Shown here: piece after piece, positions 25,901-40,700 of the stretch
Layout: each line of letters begins with the position of its first letter
Numbering within the stretch: position 1 is the first letter of the stretch
NCBI RefSeq assembly: GCF_910596095.1
Contig: NC_056542.1
Span: 27,082,957-27,146,956 of the forward strand
DNA: 64,000 nucleotides
From: Thunnus maccoyii
Lineage: Eukaryota; Chordata; Actinopteri; Scombriformes; Scombridae
Direction: 5' to 3'
Position numbers and translations under genes: made by a program
The notes under the pieces: generated by a model
The model's input: only the letters and a program-made list of their open reading frames with translations
What the model was told of the DNA's origin: nothing
Database searches by the model: none

Positions 25901-26934
25901 TATACTCAGGGGAATGGTTGTTGTGTCAGTCATTTGCAGCGACTGCTAAAGAGTGCACTTAGCATCCTCTGTTTCCCCCTAGCAAACATGTGGGGAGTGA
26001 CATGATACTGTACAAGAGCCTGGACAACATATAACATTTCAAAGCAATTTCCTAATTGTTTCCAGGCCAAGGTCGATAGCCTATATGGAAGCAATCCCTT
26101 TCTTTCAAACTTTTTTTTTTTTTTTGTCATCCACAGATTGGGAAACATTAAAGTGTTAAGTAAACTTGACCCAGGCGGGCTAATTCATTGGGAAATAGCT
26201 GGGGTTCCTACATTCAGTGCCATATCAGTGACAGTCAGTCAGTGGATTTCCTTCTACTTGGATGGTCACCATATGTTTATATGATTTTTGTGGTGCAACC
26301 CAGAGCCAGCCAGTCACTGAGTAATGACATTTGTTGTCTGTGATGAGAGACTGTTTACAAAGGGAAGGAATAGCTTAGCCAAGATACCTGAAGGCAAAGG
26401 TATACGTGCTCTATATGCACTATATACATCTTATAGAGGGATTAACTGATTCTGGTGTTGATTTTGATCAAACCTTAAGAAAGTGTCTATGAAACATGGT
26501 GTTCAAAATTGTCACAATATAGTTGTTTTCCTACATTTTTCTTTGAACGTGATTCAGTATCAGTTTGTTCTGATGGTTAATGAGGAACGTCATCATCATA
26601 AACCAACATGTAATTTAAGCATATTTTTTTAATAATTGAGCAAGAAACAACTATAATGAATTTTGTTCAGTATGCATGGTTGTAAGCTTAACAATCATAC
26701 TATAGAAAGTAATTCAGTTCAGGTCTACATGAAAAATTCCAATGATGTGATCTCTTCTTTCATAATCCGTGCATTAAAGGAAATTCTTGCCCTCCAATTT
26801 AAGTCAAAAAGAAATGCCCCACAGTGTTCTTGGTTTTGGAGGTTTTTTAGCAAAGTTAACCCCACTTAAAACACTTTGACATGAAATGAAAAGAATAGAG
26901 ATGAGGGTGGAATTAATCATCAGAGGTACAAGGC

Positions 26935-28412
<1,478 letters not shown>

Positions 28413-31400
28413 CTACCTGCACCCACACTGCTCCACCACCATGTCCTCGTACTGTTTGTACACCACGTTATTGCCCGAGTCTATGTACAGGATGCTGATG
28501 GGACTGAGTTTGGTGGGGACGCAGCAGCTGGGCGGGGTGCTGTTGGGGTCCATGGAGTTCATGAGCGTCTGTATGATGGCGTGGTTCGTCGGTTCGAGGT
28601 GCGACCTCAGGGGGAAGTCGCACACCCCTTCGCAGTGGTACGCCTCGTAATCCAGGGGCGCAATGATCCAGTCGTCCCAGCCCAGCTCTTTGAAATTCAC
28701 ATGCAGCGCCTTTTTGCTGCACCTGGATTTAGATTTCTTCCCGTGTCTCTTCCCGTGCCGGTTGCTCAGCGCGGTCCTGCGCCGCCGCCGGGGCCCCTCT
28801 CCTTTAACCCCCCGCAGCGACACCCCCTCCTCCTCCTCCGCCGCCGCCCTCACCACCGCCTCCTCCTTCTCGCCGACGGACCTCCGCGATTTGATCTTCT
28901 CCTTCATCTCGTTGAACAGGTTCTCCCTCTTCTTGGAGCGTGTGTAGGCGACCAGGATGGCCTTCTCCTGCTGGGAACGGCCGCTCCTGTCCAGCCCCAG
29001 CTGCCTCAGGTCCACCTCGGTGTCTGATTTGCCGAGAGTGACCCGGAGCTGGAAGCAGAGCTGGTTCCCCTGCTGATAGTGATGAGGATGATGATGGTGG
29101 GGGTGGTGGTGATAATGATGATGCTGGTGTGTTTTAAACATTTCCCACACGTCCAAAACCTCCCAGCCGGCCTTGGTGGAGTCCAGCGGGTCCAGCGACC
29201 TGGAGTCCAGCAGCCTGTCCGAGAGGCAGGGGTAGAGCTGGATGTCGTAGAGGCCCGTCGTCTGCAGGGAAGTCTGCAAATCCCCGGGCGCTCTCCTAAA
29301 TATCCTTAATTCCGCCCCGACCAGCTCCTCTTTGTCTGAAAGGGTTGAGACATCAAACAGATACTTTTGTCTTCGCAGAGGAGAGTGCAAAAGATCGTCT
29401 GCAAGGATAAAAGAAGAAAATAATTGCAGTCAGATTCACTTAGGGTGTACAGTGTTCAGAGGGAAGGGGGGAGGGAGGGAGGAAGAGAGGGAGGGAGACT
29501 CACATTCTCCCACAGAGGCCTTCTCTCTCTCCCCCCTCTCTCTTTCTTGTTTTTCAAATGTCCACCCTGAACCTGCCTGAAACAAACTACAGCTGACAAG
29601 TCCTCAGTTTGGATGAGAATGAAAAAACTTCATGCTTATTGTTGTTTAAAAAAAAAAAAAAAAAAAAACTTTTCCGAGATTTTGAGCCAATCTTGACAAT
29701 GATTTTCCTCTGATTTCCTCTGATTTAAATCTATCAACCTCAACAGAATCCTCCTGATAAATAAAATCTATTACAAATCCTTAAAACAGACTTTCACAAA
29801 GTCTTGTTTTAGACTTTTTTTACAAAGTCTGTTTTAAGAAACAAACATTTACAAAGTCTGTTTTAAGGCTTCCTCTTCTAGTTCCTCAAGTTTCTTAATT
29901 TCATTTCCTGCAAATTTCTTGCACAGGAACAATTTAAAATGATACTGAGATGCAAAGCACACGATGTTCATACAGGAAGCATCTAGCTTGCCCCAAAAAC
30001 AGTAGATTGTTTTTTTTCTACACTTAATATCTTATTTATCCGCTAATCATCGCTCATTATGAGGCTAAAGTTCGTTTTTTTTACATTACAGTAACAATAA
30101 TCCAATAAAATCTGGCGATATTTTAAAGCCACTTTTAATCAAAGTCAGCATGTCTTAATGAAAATAGTTCTGCTTTCATTTTACTTGATGACAGACTGAT
30201 TATTAATTTCCACCTCCTTGGCAGAGTGGATGTAAACTTTTCCTTCGTTGCAGCTTCAGAGTCTTTAATCCTAGCAGAAGTCAGATCATCAGAAACGTGG
30301 TTAGTTTTTTTTTTTTTTTTTGAGAGCTCTGGTACAGTTGTAAAGCAAAAAAAAGAAAACACACACACACACACAAAAACAAGAGGCCTAGTGATGTGAA
30401 GGCCCCTGGGTGCTGCCAGACACAACGGACCAAAGGCGACATACTGTACACTCTACTGAACAATACACAATTAATGCATTATTCCCTGCTGGAGACCCAG
30501 GAGGCCTGCAAATATTTCATCAAGGCGAACCAATGAGACTGGAATATAACTCTGTGGAACAATGCATGAGAAGGCGTCAGCGTTTGAAAACAAATATTAA
30601 ATATCTGCCTGAGTATTTTTAAGTGTGTTTTTTTTTTTCAAATCAAATTTGAATCAGAATGATTTATGTTTTACAGCCTGTGAGATAAAAGGAGTTTCTT
30701 CTTATAGTTTTACTGCAAAAGCTTTTGTCTTATTTTCCGCTTGAAAGCTTAAATTCTTTGACCCAAAGGAAATCATTCTTGTAATAGGCATGGGATGTTG
30801 TGTTGTTTTCTGCCGTTTTTCTCTTTTTTTTCCGGCATTTTTCCTGCCATCGTCAATCAGTAGTTTAAGTGTTTGTAGAATCCACAGCAGAATTTATCGA
30901 GAAAATGTAATTTAACTCAAGGAAACCCATGAAACCAGTTGATTTACGTTGTAAACACGAGAAATGTTGGCTTGTAACTGTCAAAAATTTCCACTTGTTT
31001 CAAGGATAATGTTTTCAACTCAATACTGAAATAAAGTCGCCTGTTGAGATGGAAAATGTGTGGCGTGTTTGTCAAAATCAACTTGTTGCCTCGGCTGATC
31101 CTCACAATTTCTGGCTGAACGTTTTCTAAGTAAATAAAAGTGACGCAGGTCTAAACGCTCCTGTGATAAAAAAATTTGTAAAAGTTATTCTAAAGAGATA
31201 TTTGAATCTGCTTGTCAGTTTCGCTCTGTGAACCCTGCCGAGTCAAACCGTAAAAGCAGATTGAAACCTTGTGCTCGTTTCAGTGACTTTGCGCGTATGG
31301 TCTGCATTAGGTTTCTTCTTCTTTTTTTTTTTTTTTTATAAGACCTCAAACAAATCGAATACAAGTTCACCAAATAATTAACAGTTCTGAATTCCCATCT

Positions 31401-31808
31401 TCCTCATTAAAGGACTTCCCTTCTTATATTTCATCTCATCCTGCCAACGACAACATTCCCCTTAAAATGCGCCTGCACGGACTGACTGGACAGACTGCTG
31501 AGGTTACTGAGAGATATTCGTGTTGACAGTCAAAAATGTACAAAGTTTTCTTAATTTCATTATTATGTAAAAAGACGTTTTTTTCCCATTACGCACAAGA
31601 TGCTTGAAGGTGGATGGGGTAAAACGCGCTAGATGTTACTGCTAGGTTAAAACGGCATTCGTGCACTTTTGTTTGACCTTGTTGGTTGTATTTGAACAAA
31701 TGCAAAACATGTTTTTGTCATCTATGCCTCTGTTTAGAGAGAGAGAGAGAGAGGTAGAGAGAGAGGTAGAGAGAGAGAGAGAGAGTGAGTGAGAGAGAGA
31801 GAGAGGGA

Positions 31809-31841
<33 letters not shown>

Positions 31842-34230
31842 GCCGGGCTGCACCATCTGCGCTTTAATGAGTTACCCCAAGTGCCAAAAGTAATTTTCAG
31901 ATTCGGGTTATTCTTTTCTGATCTTGCCTTTTCTGACCTCCAGGAAACACCCTGTCTGGTTTTATAAGCGAATTTCATTTACCTACGAAAGTGTGAAAGC
32001 CAAAGAAGCCGTGGATCATAGGTGCACTCAGTAAAACCTGTCGCTGCACGGATGAATAATGCGTGAAAGACGCAAAAGTTGTTACTTTTACGCGTCAAAA
32101 GATGCCCCCATGCGTATTTCTTTCCTGATGGGGGCGATTTAAATCACGAAGCCTCCCAGCTGAGACTCATTCTGCAGGTTAATGCAGTGCAACACTTAAG
32201 GGATGCTGGGAGGACTCCAAAAAGAAACGAAGGGCGCTGAGCTGAAAGAACGGGAAGAAAAATAATTTTCCGTAATTAAAGTGGCGGTCGCAAAGGGAGG
32301 TTCCGCAGTAAAATACGAACCACTTCACAGCGGAGGAAGTGCTCTTTCATTTTTTTTTTTTCTCTCTCGTCGTTTTTTGGTGATGTGCCATCGTGGCCGA
32401 GCTGGGTCATTATGGGAGAATAGACAGTGTTTGATATGTTATGACATGAACACTCAATTAGATCACCGAGTTCAAATACTCCAATCAGCCGTTCGATGCC
32501 AAGCAGCTCTCAGAGGGTCCAGCTCGGGGTCAGAGCCAGTGACACATCACATCAAAATCACAGGAGAAAGTGAGGCGTTTTTCCTATCAAATCAGTTCAC
32601 ACTGCAAGAAATGACCACACGGACGAGCCCTTTACATTCATATTCACTCTTTAAACGTCCTTTTTTGTCTTGAACCAAGTGTGGAGTGAGAATTATTTTC
32701 AATGTCCCTTTTTATCCAAGAAATTTGTGTCAAATCTTGAAAAATACGTTTTTACGCTTCACTGAACATACGTCTTGAAACAGTTGATTTGAAGTGGAAA
32801 TAATTCAAACTGCACCTCACTCCGCTTTGCTAGATAAAAAAAAATATAATTTAAGCAGCCGACTCTGGCCTGAGTAACTCGTCAGGATGGATATTTTTTG
32901 CAGCGCGCAGTCTGCGTCCCAGAGCTGAGGCTCGGAGTGTTTCAGACAGGAGGGGACGCAAACAAAGATAGCTTTTATTTCTCTTGCAAAGATTAACTCG
33001 GCTTATGCCCCCTTGTGTGTGTTGGATGTGTTTGTGTTTATCAGATTGTGTTTGTCCTCACAGACCGGTCAAATCACTTGGTTACACATGTTAACTGACC
33101 CAAACACCTGCTTCTCACACCGACCCGCTCTGCCCTGGCCCCCCAGCTGCCTTTGTCAGCACAAGTTGGCCAAGACTGGGCACCATAATGGCAGCAGATT
33201 ACACTTTTTAATATGTGGCGGGTTTAGGGATTCGGCCTATCTAGCATTTTAAATGCTCACGCTTTGTTTTAGGGTGTTTGTGTTTGGAGAGCAACGAAAA
33301 ATCGAAAATGAAACAACCACCAAGTGCTGTAATATCCTAAGTGAAAAAAAAGTTTCCTCTCTATTCACGTGGAGGTTGGGAGCGGAATAGTTTTTGCTGC
33401 AGCCTGCACTGACACTGATTTACAGCCTTCATTTAGACAGCGCCTCAATTAGTGTTTTACTGTCGTGTTACCCGGAGGTTAATTTAAGTGTAATATAACT
33501 TAATACTTTAATACTTTGTTACACGTTTCTGTGGCTGTGCGCCAAACAGTCCTGAATGCAACCATGAAACGTGAGGCATTGCTCATGAATAACAAATAAT
33601 CCTGCAGCTTTCAAGACTTTGCTTTTGTTTAACAGTTACTTTTATGATTTATTGATATTTTTGCGCGTAAAAGTGCGTCTGCACATTATTTTGCCCGATT
33701 AAAACGTGCGTAAAAGTAGCCGATGCTCTTTAGTTTTTATACATTACTGTACTTTTTAGCCACTTTTCATCAAAATCTGCACAAGAGGTGAATATTAGTC
33801 CGTGGAGAAAAACGGTGTCACAGAATTATGAGACTGAGCTGATGGAGCTGGCAGCGGACTGAAACCAACCTGTTCCTCTGTCCACAAAACTTGTTATGGT
33901 GTTGGCAGATTTAGAGGAGCGGAAAAAGCTTGCGTTTAGTCCGAGCTTCTCTGCAGCCGAGTATGTCCTGTATATAGAGAGCATGTATTCATGCGGCACA
34001 ATATCGTCCTTTAGGTCTTCTTTGTGGTGGCTCACGATAGGATGCGAGGACGCGAAGATGTCTTTTAGGAATTTGGTTGACCTTTGTCCGTTCTGATGAT
34101 GGATCCTGGCTCCCCTGTTCCTCCTCGGCGCAGAGGGAGAGATGATAGCAGCTGACTGGAAACACGGTATATTCCCAAGGAAAACAAGGAGCAGGCCCAG
34201 ATAAAGCGTTACGACTCGAGATGCGTCCAT
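28413..34230 (-). CDS. gdf6a: growth/differentiation factor 6 (BMP-family ligand), complete, two exons
   Basis: Secreted TGF-beta-superfamily ligand acting through BMP receptors and SMAD1/5/8 in joint, skull, eye and dorsal-ventral patterning. Coding exons are 34230-33870 and 29398-28413, with a GT-AG intron of 4471 bp inside codon 121. They give 448 residues, against 455 in human GDF6. Residues 1-27 form a signal peptide. The prodomain includes [14 protein letters not shown] and the N-glycosylation site N99. A run of five arginines ends at 328, so the mature part is 329-448, beginning [14 protein letters not shown]. All seven cystine-knot cysteines are present (347, 376, 380, 412, 413, 445, 447), and C412 is the dimer cysteine by homology. 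The GDF6-type mature domain ends VVEQCGCR. The ATG at 34230 was chosen because MDASRV aligns with human MDTPRV and a signal peptide follows. The frame is open further upstream but is probably 5' UTR. A histidine-rich insert lies at 211-228. Linkage to sybu and ebag9 suggests the 'a' paralogue. Confidence 0.96.
29076..29129 (-). repeat. gdf6a: histidine-codon repeat in the gdf6 prodomain
   Basis: Residues 211-228 are almost all histidine, with a few Q, Y and P, encoded by CAT/CAC repeats. The tract sits just after VWEMFKT, where the human prodomain has no such run that I recall. It is in frame and does not break the gene. Confidence 0.85.
29399..33869 (-). other. gdf6a: gdf6 intron 1
   Basis: A single intron of 4471 bp between the exon encoding the signal peptide and early prodomain and the exon encoding the rest. 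Donor CAG|GTTGGT and acceptor TTGCAG|ACG (minus strand) are both good. It contains A/T homopolymers (29648-29668, 30307-30320, 31322-31337) and a GA microsatellite (31735-31841). No other coding exon is recognisable. Part of the unique sequence may be regulatory. Confidence 0.7.
31735..31841 (+). repeat. (GA)n microsatellite in gdf6 intron 1
   Basis: About 107 bp of AG/GA units with scattered GT, GGGA and GGTA interruptions. A polypurine run on the plus strand, it is polypyrimidine in the gdf6 transcript. Confidence 0.9.
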
Positions 34231-34560
34231 GGCTGGAGAGTCACCGGGAGATGTTGAGAAACTCTTTCTCTTTTTTTCCCCCCCCGCACAGTGAAGTTGG
34301 TTTCTGGGGGCCGCCGGAGCCGGAGATGATGTGCGCGTCAGGGTCGGAGAGCTGCTACTTTTGCGCTCTCCGGTCGCACCAGAAGAAGTGCGTTTTGCGC
34401 TCTGGACTCCACACAAGAGCGGAGAGTGTTGGGCCGAGAGAAACACGCCCACATGGTCGCTCAGTGCAGGGCTTCCCAAACAATTTCATGTCACAGACCT
34501 TCAAACAGACGCACACAGAGCCAACTGACCGCCACAAGATACAGACGCAGGAGTCCATGT
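34231..34560 (-). promoter_or_regulatory. gdf6a: inferred 5' UTR and promoter-proximal region of gdf6
   Basis: GC-rich sequence with CpG directly upstream of the gdf6 start codon. The gdf6 reading frame stays open to 34479 but shows no signal-peptide-like or family-conserved sequence there, so it is treated as 5' UTR. No TATA box can be assigned with confidence. Confidence 0.4.
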
Positions 34561-35559
34561 GGGAACTTTATGTTGTGGGTTTAGCAGCAAATTGATGAAC
34601 TGTCTACACTACACACCGTTAAAACTACACTAATGTGGTTGACAATAACTTCAAAGTTTATCATTATTATTATTTAGTTATTATTTTTTAGTAAAACAAA
34701 TTACAGTGAAAATAAACTTTTTATACCTTCAAGAATTAATTTAAACCAGCGATTTAAACTAAAACGACCAGCTAATACATGTTTCCGTCAACTGCCAAGT
34801 TTAAAATGCGGAACACAGTCGGTGTTTAGTCTACACAACACTGAAAAACCACATCAGAGTCATAATTCCCCTTATCACAGAGTCTTTGAGAGAAGCTTCC
34901 AAGGCCACATCAAGATTAGATTTTACGCAGATAGGCTGAAGACAACGTGATCATAAAGGTGCGTCATTTTTTAAAAGAATCATCGTGGATTTTTGCAACT
35001 GAATTTCACACTTTATTTAGAGAGAGAGTGCTTTAAATGATATGATATGTAATGAATAATAAATAATGCAGATGACATTTCAGTGGTTGACTTTGTGTTT
35101 GTCGATGGCATCTGAATTCTCGAAGACTGAGATGAAACTCTCCAGAAATAGAAGCATCGTTAAATAAAATGAGGGATGAAGTTTTGTTCATTTAAATGTA
35201 ACAAAAGCGTCAACACAGTAAACCCAAAACATAAAGTCTTGATGTGGAGTCGCTCAACTGCATCGATACATTCAAAATGACTCCACTGACCTCTAGCGGC
35301 TTCTGGTGTCTATTGCAAGACAAACGTAAAGGAACGAGGCCAAATATTGCATTTAGGTCATCTGGAGAAAGCTATGATGTATAATTTAATGGTAAAATAT
35401 ATGAGACTTGAGATTTTTTTAAGCATGTCCAAATGCCATAAACGATTTTTTTATTTATTTGTATTAGTCTTGATCCTGATGGTGACACATATGCACCTTT
35501 TTCTACTCTTTTGTAACTTAGATGCACCTTTCTGCACAATTTGATTTATTGCATGTAAG

Positions 35560-35765
35560 TCGGTACAAATTAACCAGTATTATTATTCATGCACTGCACT
35601 ATAATCTGTAGTTTGCATCTCCTATTACCTTTATGTTTTTTCTGTTTTACTATCTGCTTTATTTTACCATGTACGTATACACACATATTTAAATAGGTAC
35701 ATAGAGCATCTCTTGAGCACAAAAAATGTTCTTTGGGATTAATAACATTATCTTATTCTGTCTTA
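35560..35765 (+). repeat. 3' end of a LINE-like element
   Basis: The phrases 'tttattttaccatgtacgta', 'acatagagcatctcttgagc' and 'gggattaataacattatctt' resemble the 3' tail of teleost non-LTR elements, which end in 'ggattaataaagt' plus short TTATC-type repeats. No coding part remains. Family unassigned. Confidence 0.4.
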
Positions 35766-37599
35766 TTATATCAGCTCTACACTGAAACACCCAGTGCTGG
35801 TTTTACAGCAATAACATTTAACTGCAAAATCTAACAATTACAAATAGTTTAATGTGATGATTAAAAATCATTAATTTCCTCATTCAAGTTGAAAGAGAAT
35901 ATTCCCAACACTTGTGCGTCTATTTCCTATGAAGAAAAATTGACCATCATATTGTGTTTAAATACAAAGACAGTTTGTCTGATGGGGATGTGTTTTGGTT
36001 TAGTTTTTGTTGTAACTACCTTTACCAAATCTACAACTATTCCTTTTATCAAATAACTTTTCTGTGATGTGTTCACATATTATTTTGTCTGCTCTTTTTT
36101 TTGCCAGATTAGGTGAAAGTGTAGCACAGCCTGAGGGGCGACATGTCAGACTGTTAACTCTCTGTAAACCTTGATACAAGGCACAGTAACATAACTGCAC
36201 AAAAGAGGGGCCACATCATTTATAAAAAACATCTTTAAAGTTGACTTGCAATGAGAACAAATATGATGGGGTTGGTCTGGATTTCAGTGTACAGAGGTGA
36301 CCCTTGCTATAGTTGAGTCTGTTCGTTGTGAGTTTCATTTATTATTTCTGTAATATATTTATATTTTACTGGTTTATTTGATGGGGACAATGCTCATTGA
36401 TCAACAGAAACAAACTATTATATAATTATATAGTTGTATGTATATAGTATATATAACTGCATTAATTTTAGATGATATTACATTCAGGAACATGTGAATA
36501 GTATCATTCACCACAGTCAGATAAATCAGTGCCACACATTACAGACTTAACGACAGTGTCTGTTGTTGATCTGCTGCTCATTGTATGACTTTATGTTGTT
36601 GTTCCAGCAGAGGGCCTCAGTGATAAGAAGACAAACTGCTCCTCATAGGTCACATGCTAACATTTCATTCAGTGCCACCCAGTGTCCAGTGCTTCCCCAG
36701 AAGCCAGTTTGACGCACTTGGAAATGATGAATGATGAACACAGATAAAACATCATCCTGGAGGTTATTTCTTACTGATATATGCTACTTGGTTCCTTTTC
36801 GGCTATAATGATCATCAATCTAGTTTCTAGTTTGCACTCATAATCTATGGCGCAGTTGCTCGTGCAAACATTATGATGTTTTCATATTACAGAATCTGTA
36901 ATTGGCACCATGACAAATGAAGGCGCAGAGGCTGCATTTGAATATAAATGGTTAGTAGGCATATACAAATTAGGACAAGCGCAGCGCCTTCCTCCCTGAT
37001 TTCAGCACTATGGAGAGCCAACACGCTCTGATCCGAGAGCAGTTCAGCAGACTATATTTGGTTTCATGCACATTACTGTACACACACACACACCTGCGGG
37101 ATGTGTTGAACATATGCAGGCCCTATAGTCGATGTCGTGATGCGCCTTTCAGCTGGCATCGTTATAATGTGAATCAAGGAAATATTATATTCCACAAATA
37201 CTGGCTGTTATGCATTCATGGATGAATAGGTATTCTAAAAATATAAAATGTATTTTGGTGATGAGAACATCATCATACCAGGGACCTATCAGCATGTACA
37301 TATGGGTTATGTATTGGAGGACATGCCATGTGTTAAATGGCTCTCTTGGATGAAATACAGGATAGCATACATTTAAATTTATACCATACACTGACAGGGA
37401 CTTAATTTAGCTACATCTCCATATACCTGTGGTTTTCCAAAGATGTCAAACCCATAGGCTATGTATTATTCACCAGCCTCTCCGCAGCTTATGTTGCTAT
37501 ACGGCGGAGGGGAGTCAGCGCCTTACGCGTTATGTAACACACTTGGGATGGTAGTCATTAATGCGTGCACAGTCAGTGGTCTCGCTTCTTGTCCAATCA

Positions 37600-37773
37600 T
37601 GTGTGTCCTCAGTCTGCACGCAGCTCTCCTCCACCCGACATCCAAACAGCAGAGCAGAGCAGAGCAGAGCAGAGCGGAGGCTGCCACCGGCGGAGCACCA
37701 GCGGCGGAACGACCCTTTGTGCTTCACCATCTGACGCGCATCCTTCTGAGAAGAATCACCACCAAGCATCCAG
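37600..37773 (+). other. sybu: possible non-coding first exon of sybu
   Basis: GC-rich block with CpG and five or six AGAGC units (37650-37676), unlike the AT-rich surroundings. It ends CCAG|GCAAGCG, which fits the minority GC-AG donor consensus. The first coding exon of sybu has a good acceptor at 41796-41797 upstream of its ATG, so an upstream 5' exon must exist. This block is the best candidate I see, but no transcript evidence is available. Confidence 0.3.
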
Positions 37774-40700
37774 GCAAGCGTTTCATTCATGTGACTTTCA
37801 TGACAAATATTTTTCACAGCAATCCATGATTATGATTAGGTTAGAAAATGAAACTGTTCACAGGATGGGAGCAGGTGGGCAGAGGAGGAGCTGTTTACAA
37901 GTTCAGGAACGAGTCTTTATTTTCAATGATCCGAATGATATGAGTAATCTTACATATTTTTGGGTGGTGCTGGGTGAAATCTGGACATATTATGTTTGAA
38001 GTTGGATGTTTACATCACCGTTGGTTACATCCTAGCCTACTTCGCATGTCTTTATTCTAGAGGCATCCCCGCTCCTGAGGAAAACATACCTAACTGTGGG
38101 GGCGCCACATGGAACAAAAACAAAACCTGGTTGATTTATACAACATGATCAAATGTAAAATAAATGTTTGAAGGAAATGTGGAGAGAGGTACTGTCATTG
38201 TCAGGGGACACTGGAAATCTCATAAGCTTGCATGATACTCAATGAAAATGGCTCAGTAGCGACATGTGGAAAACAAAGGGAGGCATGTAAACAATGTCAA
38301 CAGAGAGGAAAACAAGCAGGGCTTTCCTGATTGTATAGTGGCCTAAATTCTTAAAAAGAAATGGGTATTTTTTTAAACAATTTTAACATCACCCTTAAGG
38401 TCCTACTGTATGTGAAACCATATACTATAATTATTCTAATACTTTTTATCATAGCAGTTATTCTATTGTACAGGCCTCATAAACATCTAATCTACTATCA
38501 GGAAACCATTTTAACAGTGTAGATATTGTTTCTAATATCATTTATGCTCCCAAAAATGATGCTGAAAGTCAAAGTGATGACTCAGTTATGACATCATGCA
38601 ATGATGATGCAGTCTGTTTTAGGCTCAGTGCCCTCAAAATAAATGTTACCGATGATGTGGTTCTTAAGAAAGACTGAAATCTTTCAGTTTTCAGAGAAAG
38701 TATTAGTATTATTTCCCCTATGAGAGATAATGGAAGATGCAGCTTGGATATAAATAGTCAGTCAAGATAAAACCTTCCAGGAATGACTAACAGTGACTTA
38801 TAAGTTCATCATTGTGCATTAAACGTCATCATCACTGAAATGATACAACTTTACATCTCATTAACGATCACGTCAGCACAACAAATGGAGGGGTTATTAT
38901 GGTGGGGTTATTATGAAAATGGAGTCAACAGCTCCATATTAGTCTATGTGCGAGATCAACATTAGAAAAACACATAGACTGGAGTGGATTAAAGGAATTA
39001 TTATTCACGCCCACGCCATGCTGTTTTAGACCATCTGGATGAGGGAAATAGCTTGAGTGGAGGCTTAAAGAATTGTTTACCAGTCATGAGCTCATTCTAT
39101 CAGCAGTTTGCTTCCCACCAGCAGCTTTTACCCTATCCATGCTAAGATGCTATGCTAAGATGAACCATGTCTCCCTTTCCCAGTGCATCTACTTTCTAAA
39201 TCAGTTTGTCTGTTTGTCATGCTTAAGAGAGCTGAAAATCCTGTGTCTGCTACTTAGATAATGCTTAGCCTCTCACTCAGTAGGTAACCAATCAATGTTG
39301 TCTGGAGTCAAGCAGATGATCCAGGTGGGGGAACCAAACTGGTTGCATAATCTTACTTTATGGGGTCTAGTTCAGGCAGGAAGTGGTCACAGTTGAGATG
39401 GGAAGAAAACAAATAATATACAGGCAGCAGAGCATGCACGGGCAGGCGTCCGTATCCAAACACCTCACAAGGTTCAGGTTACTCTAGCTGATGCTACTGA
39501 GTGACCATCAGCAAAGGAAGACGGTCAGGAACTGGAGCAAATAATAATAAACAGAGACTTTTCTAAAACACTGAACGGTTCGGCTTAAGAATACAACAGT
39601 CGAGCCGATCTCTGTTTCTTCATTCTTCATGTTTTGATGACACCACCCTCCTGGATTTCCCTCACATGGCTGCTTGTTGCTGCATGGATTAATAACCGTG
39701 CTGATGAAGGACATGGCTGCCAGTGGAGCCAAAACAGCCAGCAGAATCGCTTCTCAATCATAAGCTAAAAACCACACCCTGTTTTTGAATGAGCACTCCT
39801 TTCATCCTCTCTCCCCCAGCTCTAATTTCATCATCACTTTCAGGCTTATACTCTCATTCTTTCACTAATAGTTGCTTTTCTTTGTTTCAGATAAAGAAAA
39901 TTTGACCCATTGCACTTCTTGCAAGAGAATCAGTTTAAAAAAGCATATACTACAATCATATATTGGAATATACTGAATCATTTAAGTCAGTAGTTCTCAG
40001 TTAAGTACATGAGGATGCTCACTGTGCTCACACACACACAGGCTCAAGGACAGAGTGTGCATTCAGAATGAGAAAAACACTCTCTACAGCTGAATAGAAA
40101 CACTCCCGCATCACCTCGGCACACTCTAAATATTTTCACAGTGAAGAACGGCTTCTCAGGATGAGCAGCAGAAGCCTACACGTTGTGCAGATTTACACAT
40201 AATTGGTCCCATCGTTCGTGCAGCGTTTTCCCTCGGTTGCTAAGACTGTTGCTAGGGCATGGCTGTGGCTGCTCTGCCCTGCACGCTGCCTAATCTGATT
40301 TTGCCGTGCCAGTCTGCCATGCAGCCAGGCAGCCGTGTGTTGCTACAGCACACGATGCTATGGATGTCTGTTGGAATGCAGAAACTGAAAAGTGAAACAG
40401 TGAGCAAAGAAGGCGTAGGCCACCTAGAACTCAAATCTATTTTTGAGTCTGACAGTATGAGGCGGAGTTTGATTCCCAAAGCTCTCTGCTCTATTTTTGC
40501 AATCCTCTCTGGTCCTCTGTGGTTTGAAGAAAAGAGGATTTTTGCAAGTCTGAGCTGCTCACACAGGGAATCTGGCTTATATTAGATCAAGTAGTGATAT
40601 CATACTGTTGTCAGAAGGAGTGTTGTTGTTGATAGTTGCTGTGGGAGATGGATGATCAAGGTCTGACTGACATCTATCTCATTGTGCCAGGCAAAATTTT

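Larger units (their letters stand above)
16151..26934. other. gene-poor flank 3' of gdf6, no gene recognised
   Basis: About 10.8 kb without a supportable exon. It holds microsatellites (17704-17733, 18565-18613, about 20701-20720, 22245-22345), a C-rich tract (20558-20598) and much unique-looking sequence. Unique blocks such as 19340-19545, 21540-21740, 22740-22960 and 24900-25110 are candidate regulatory DNA. Large regulatory deserts around GDF6 are known in vertebrates, but nothing here proves function. Confidence 0.4.

Noticed and set aside
28581-29027. 148-codon open frame on the plus strand within gdf6 exon 2
   Set aside because: Antisense shadow of the GC-rich gdf6 coding exon. It has no recognisable domain.
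34231-34479. In-frame upstream extension of the gdf6 reading frame with a methionine at 34479
   Set aside because: The extension lacks a signal peptide and family similarity. The ATG at 34230 has a good context, aligns with the human start and is followed by a signal peptide.
37461-37999. Overlapping 95-144-codon open frames around 37.5-38.0 kb
   Set aside because: They run through the AGAGC repeat in different frames and strands, which is typical of repeat- and GC-driven chance frames. The region is better explained as a non-coding 5' exon or promoter.
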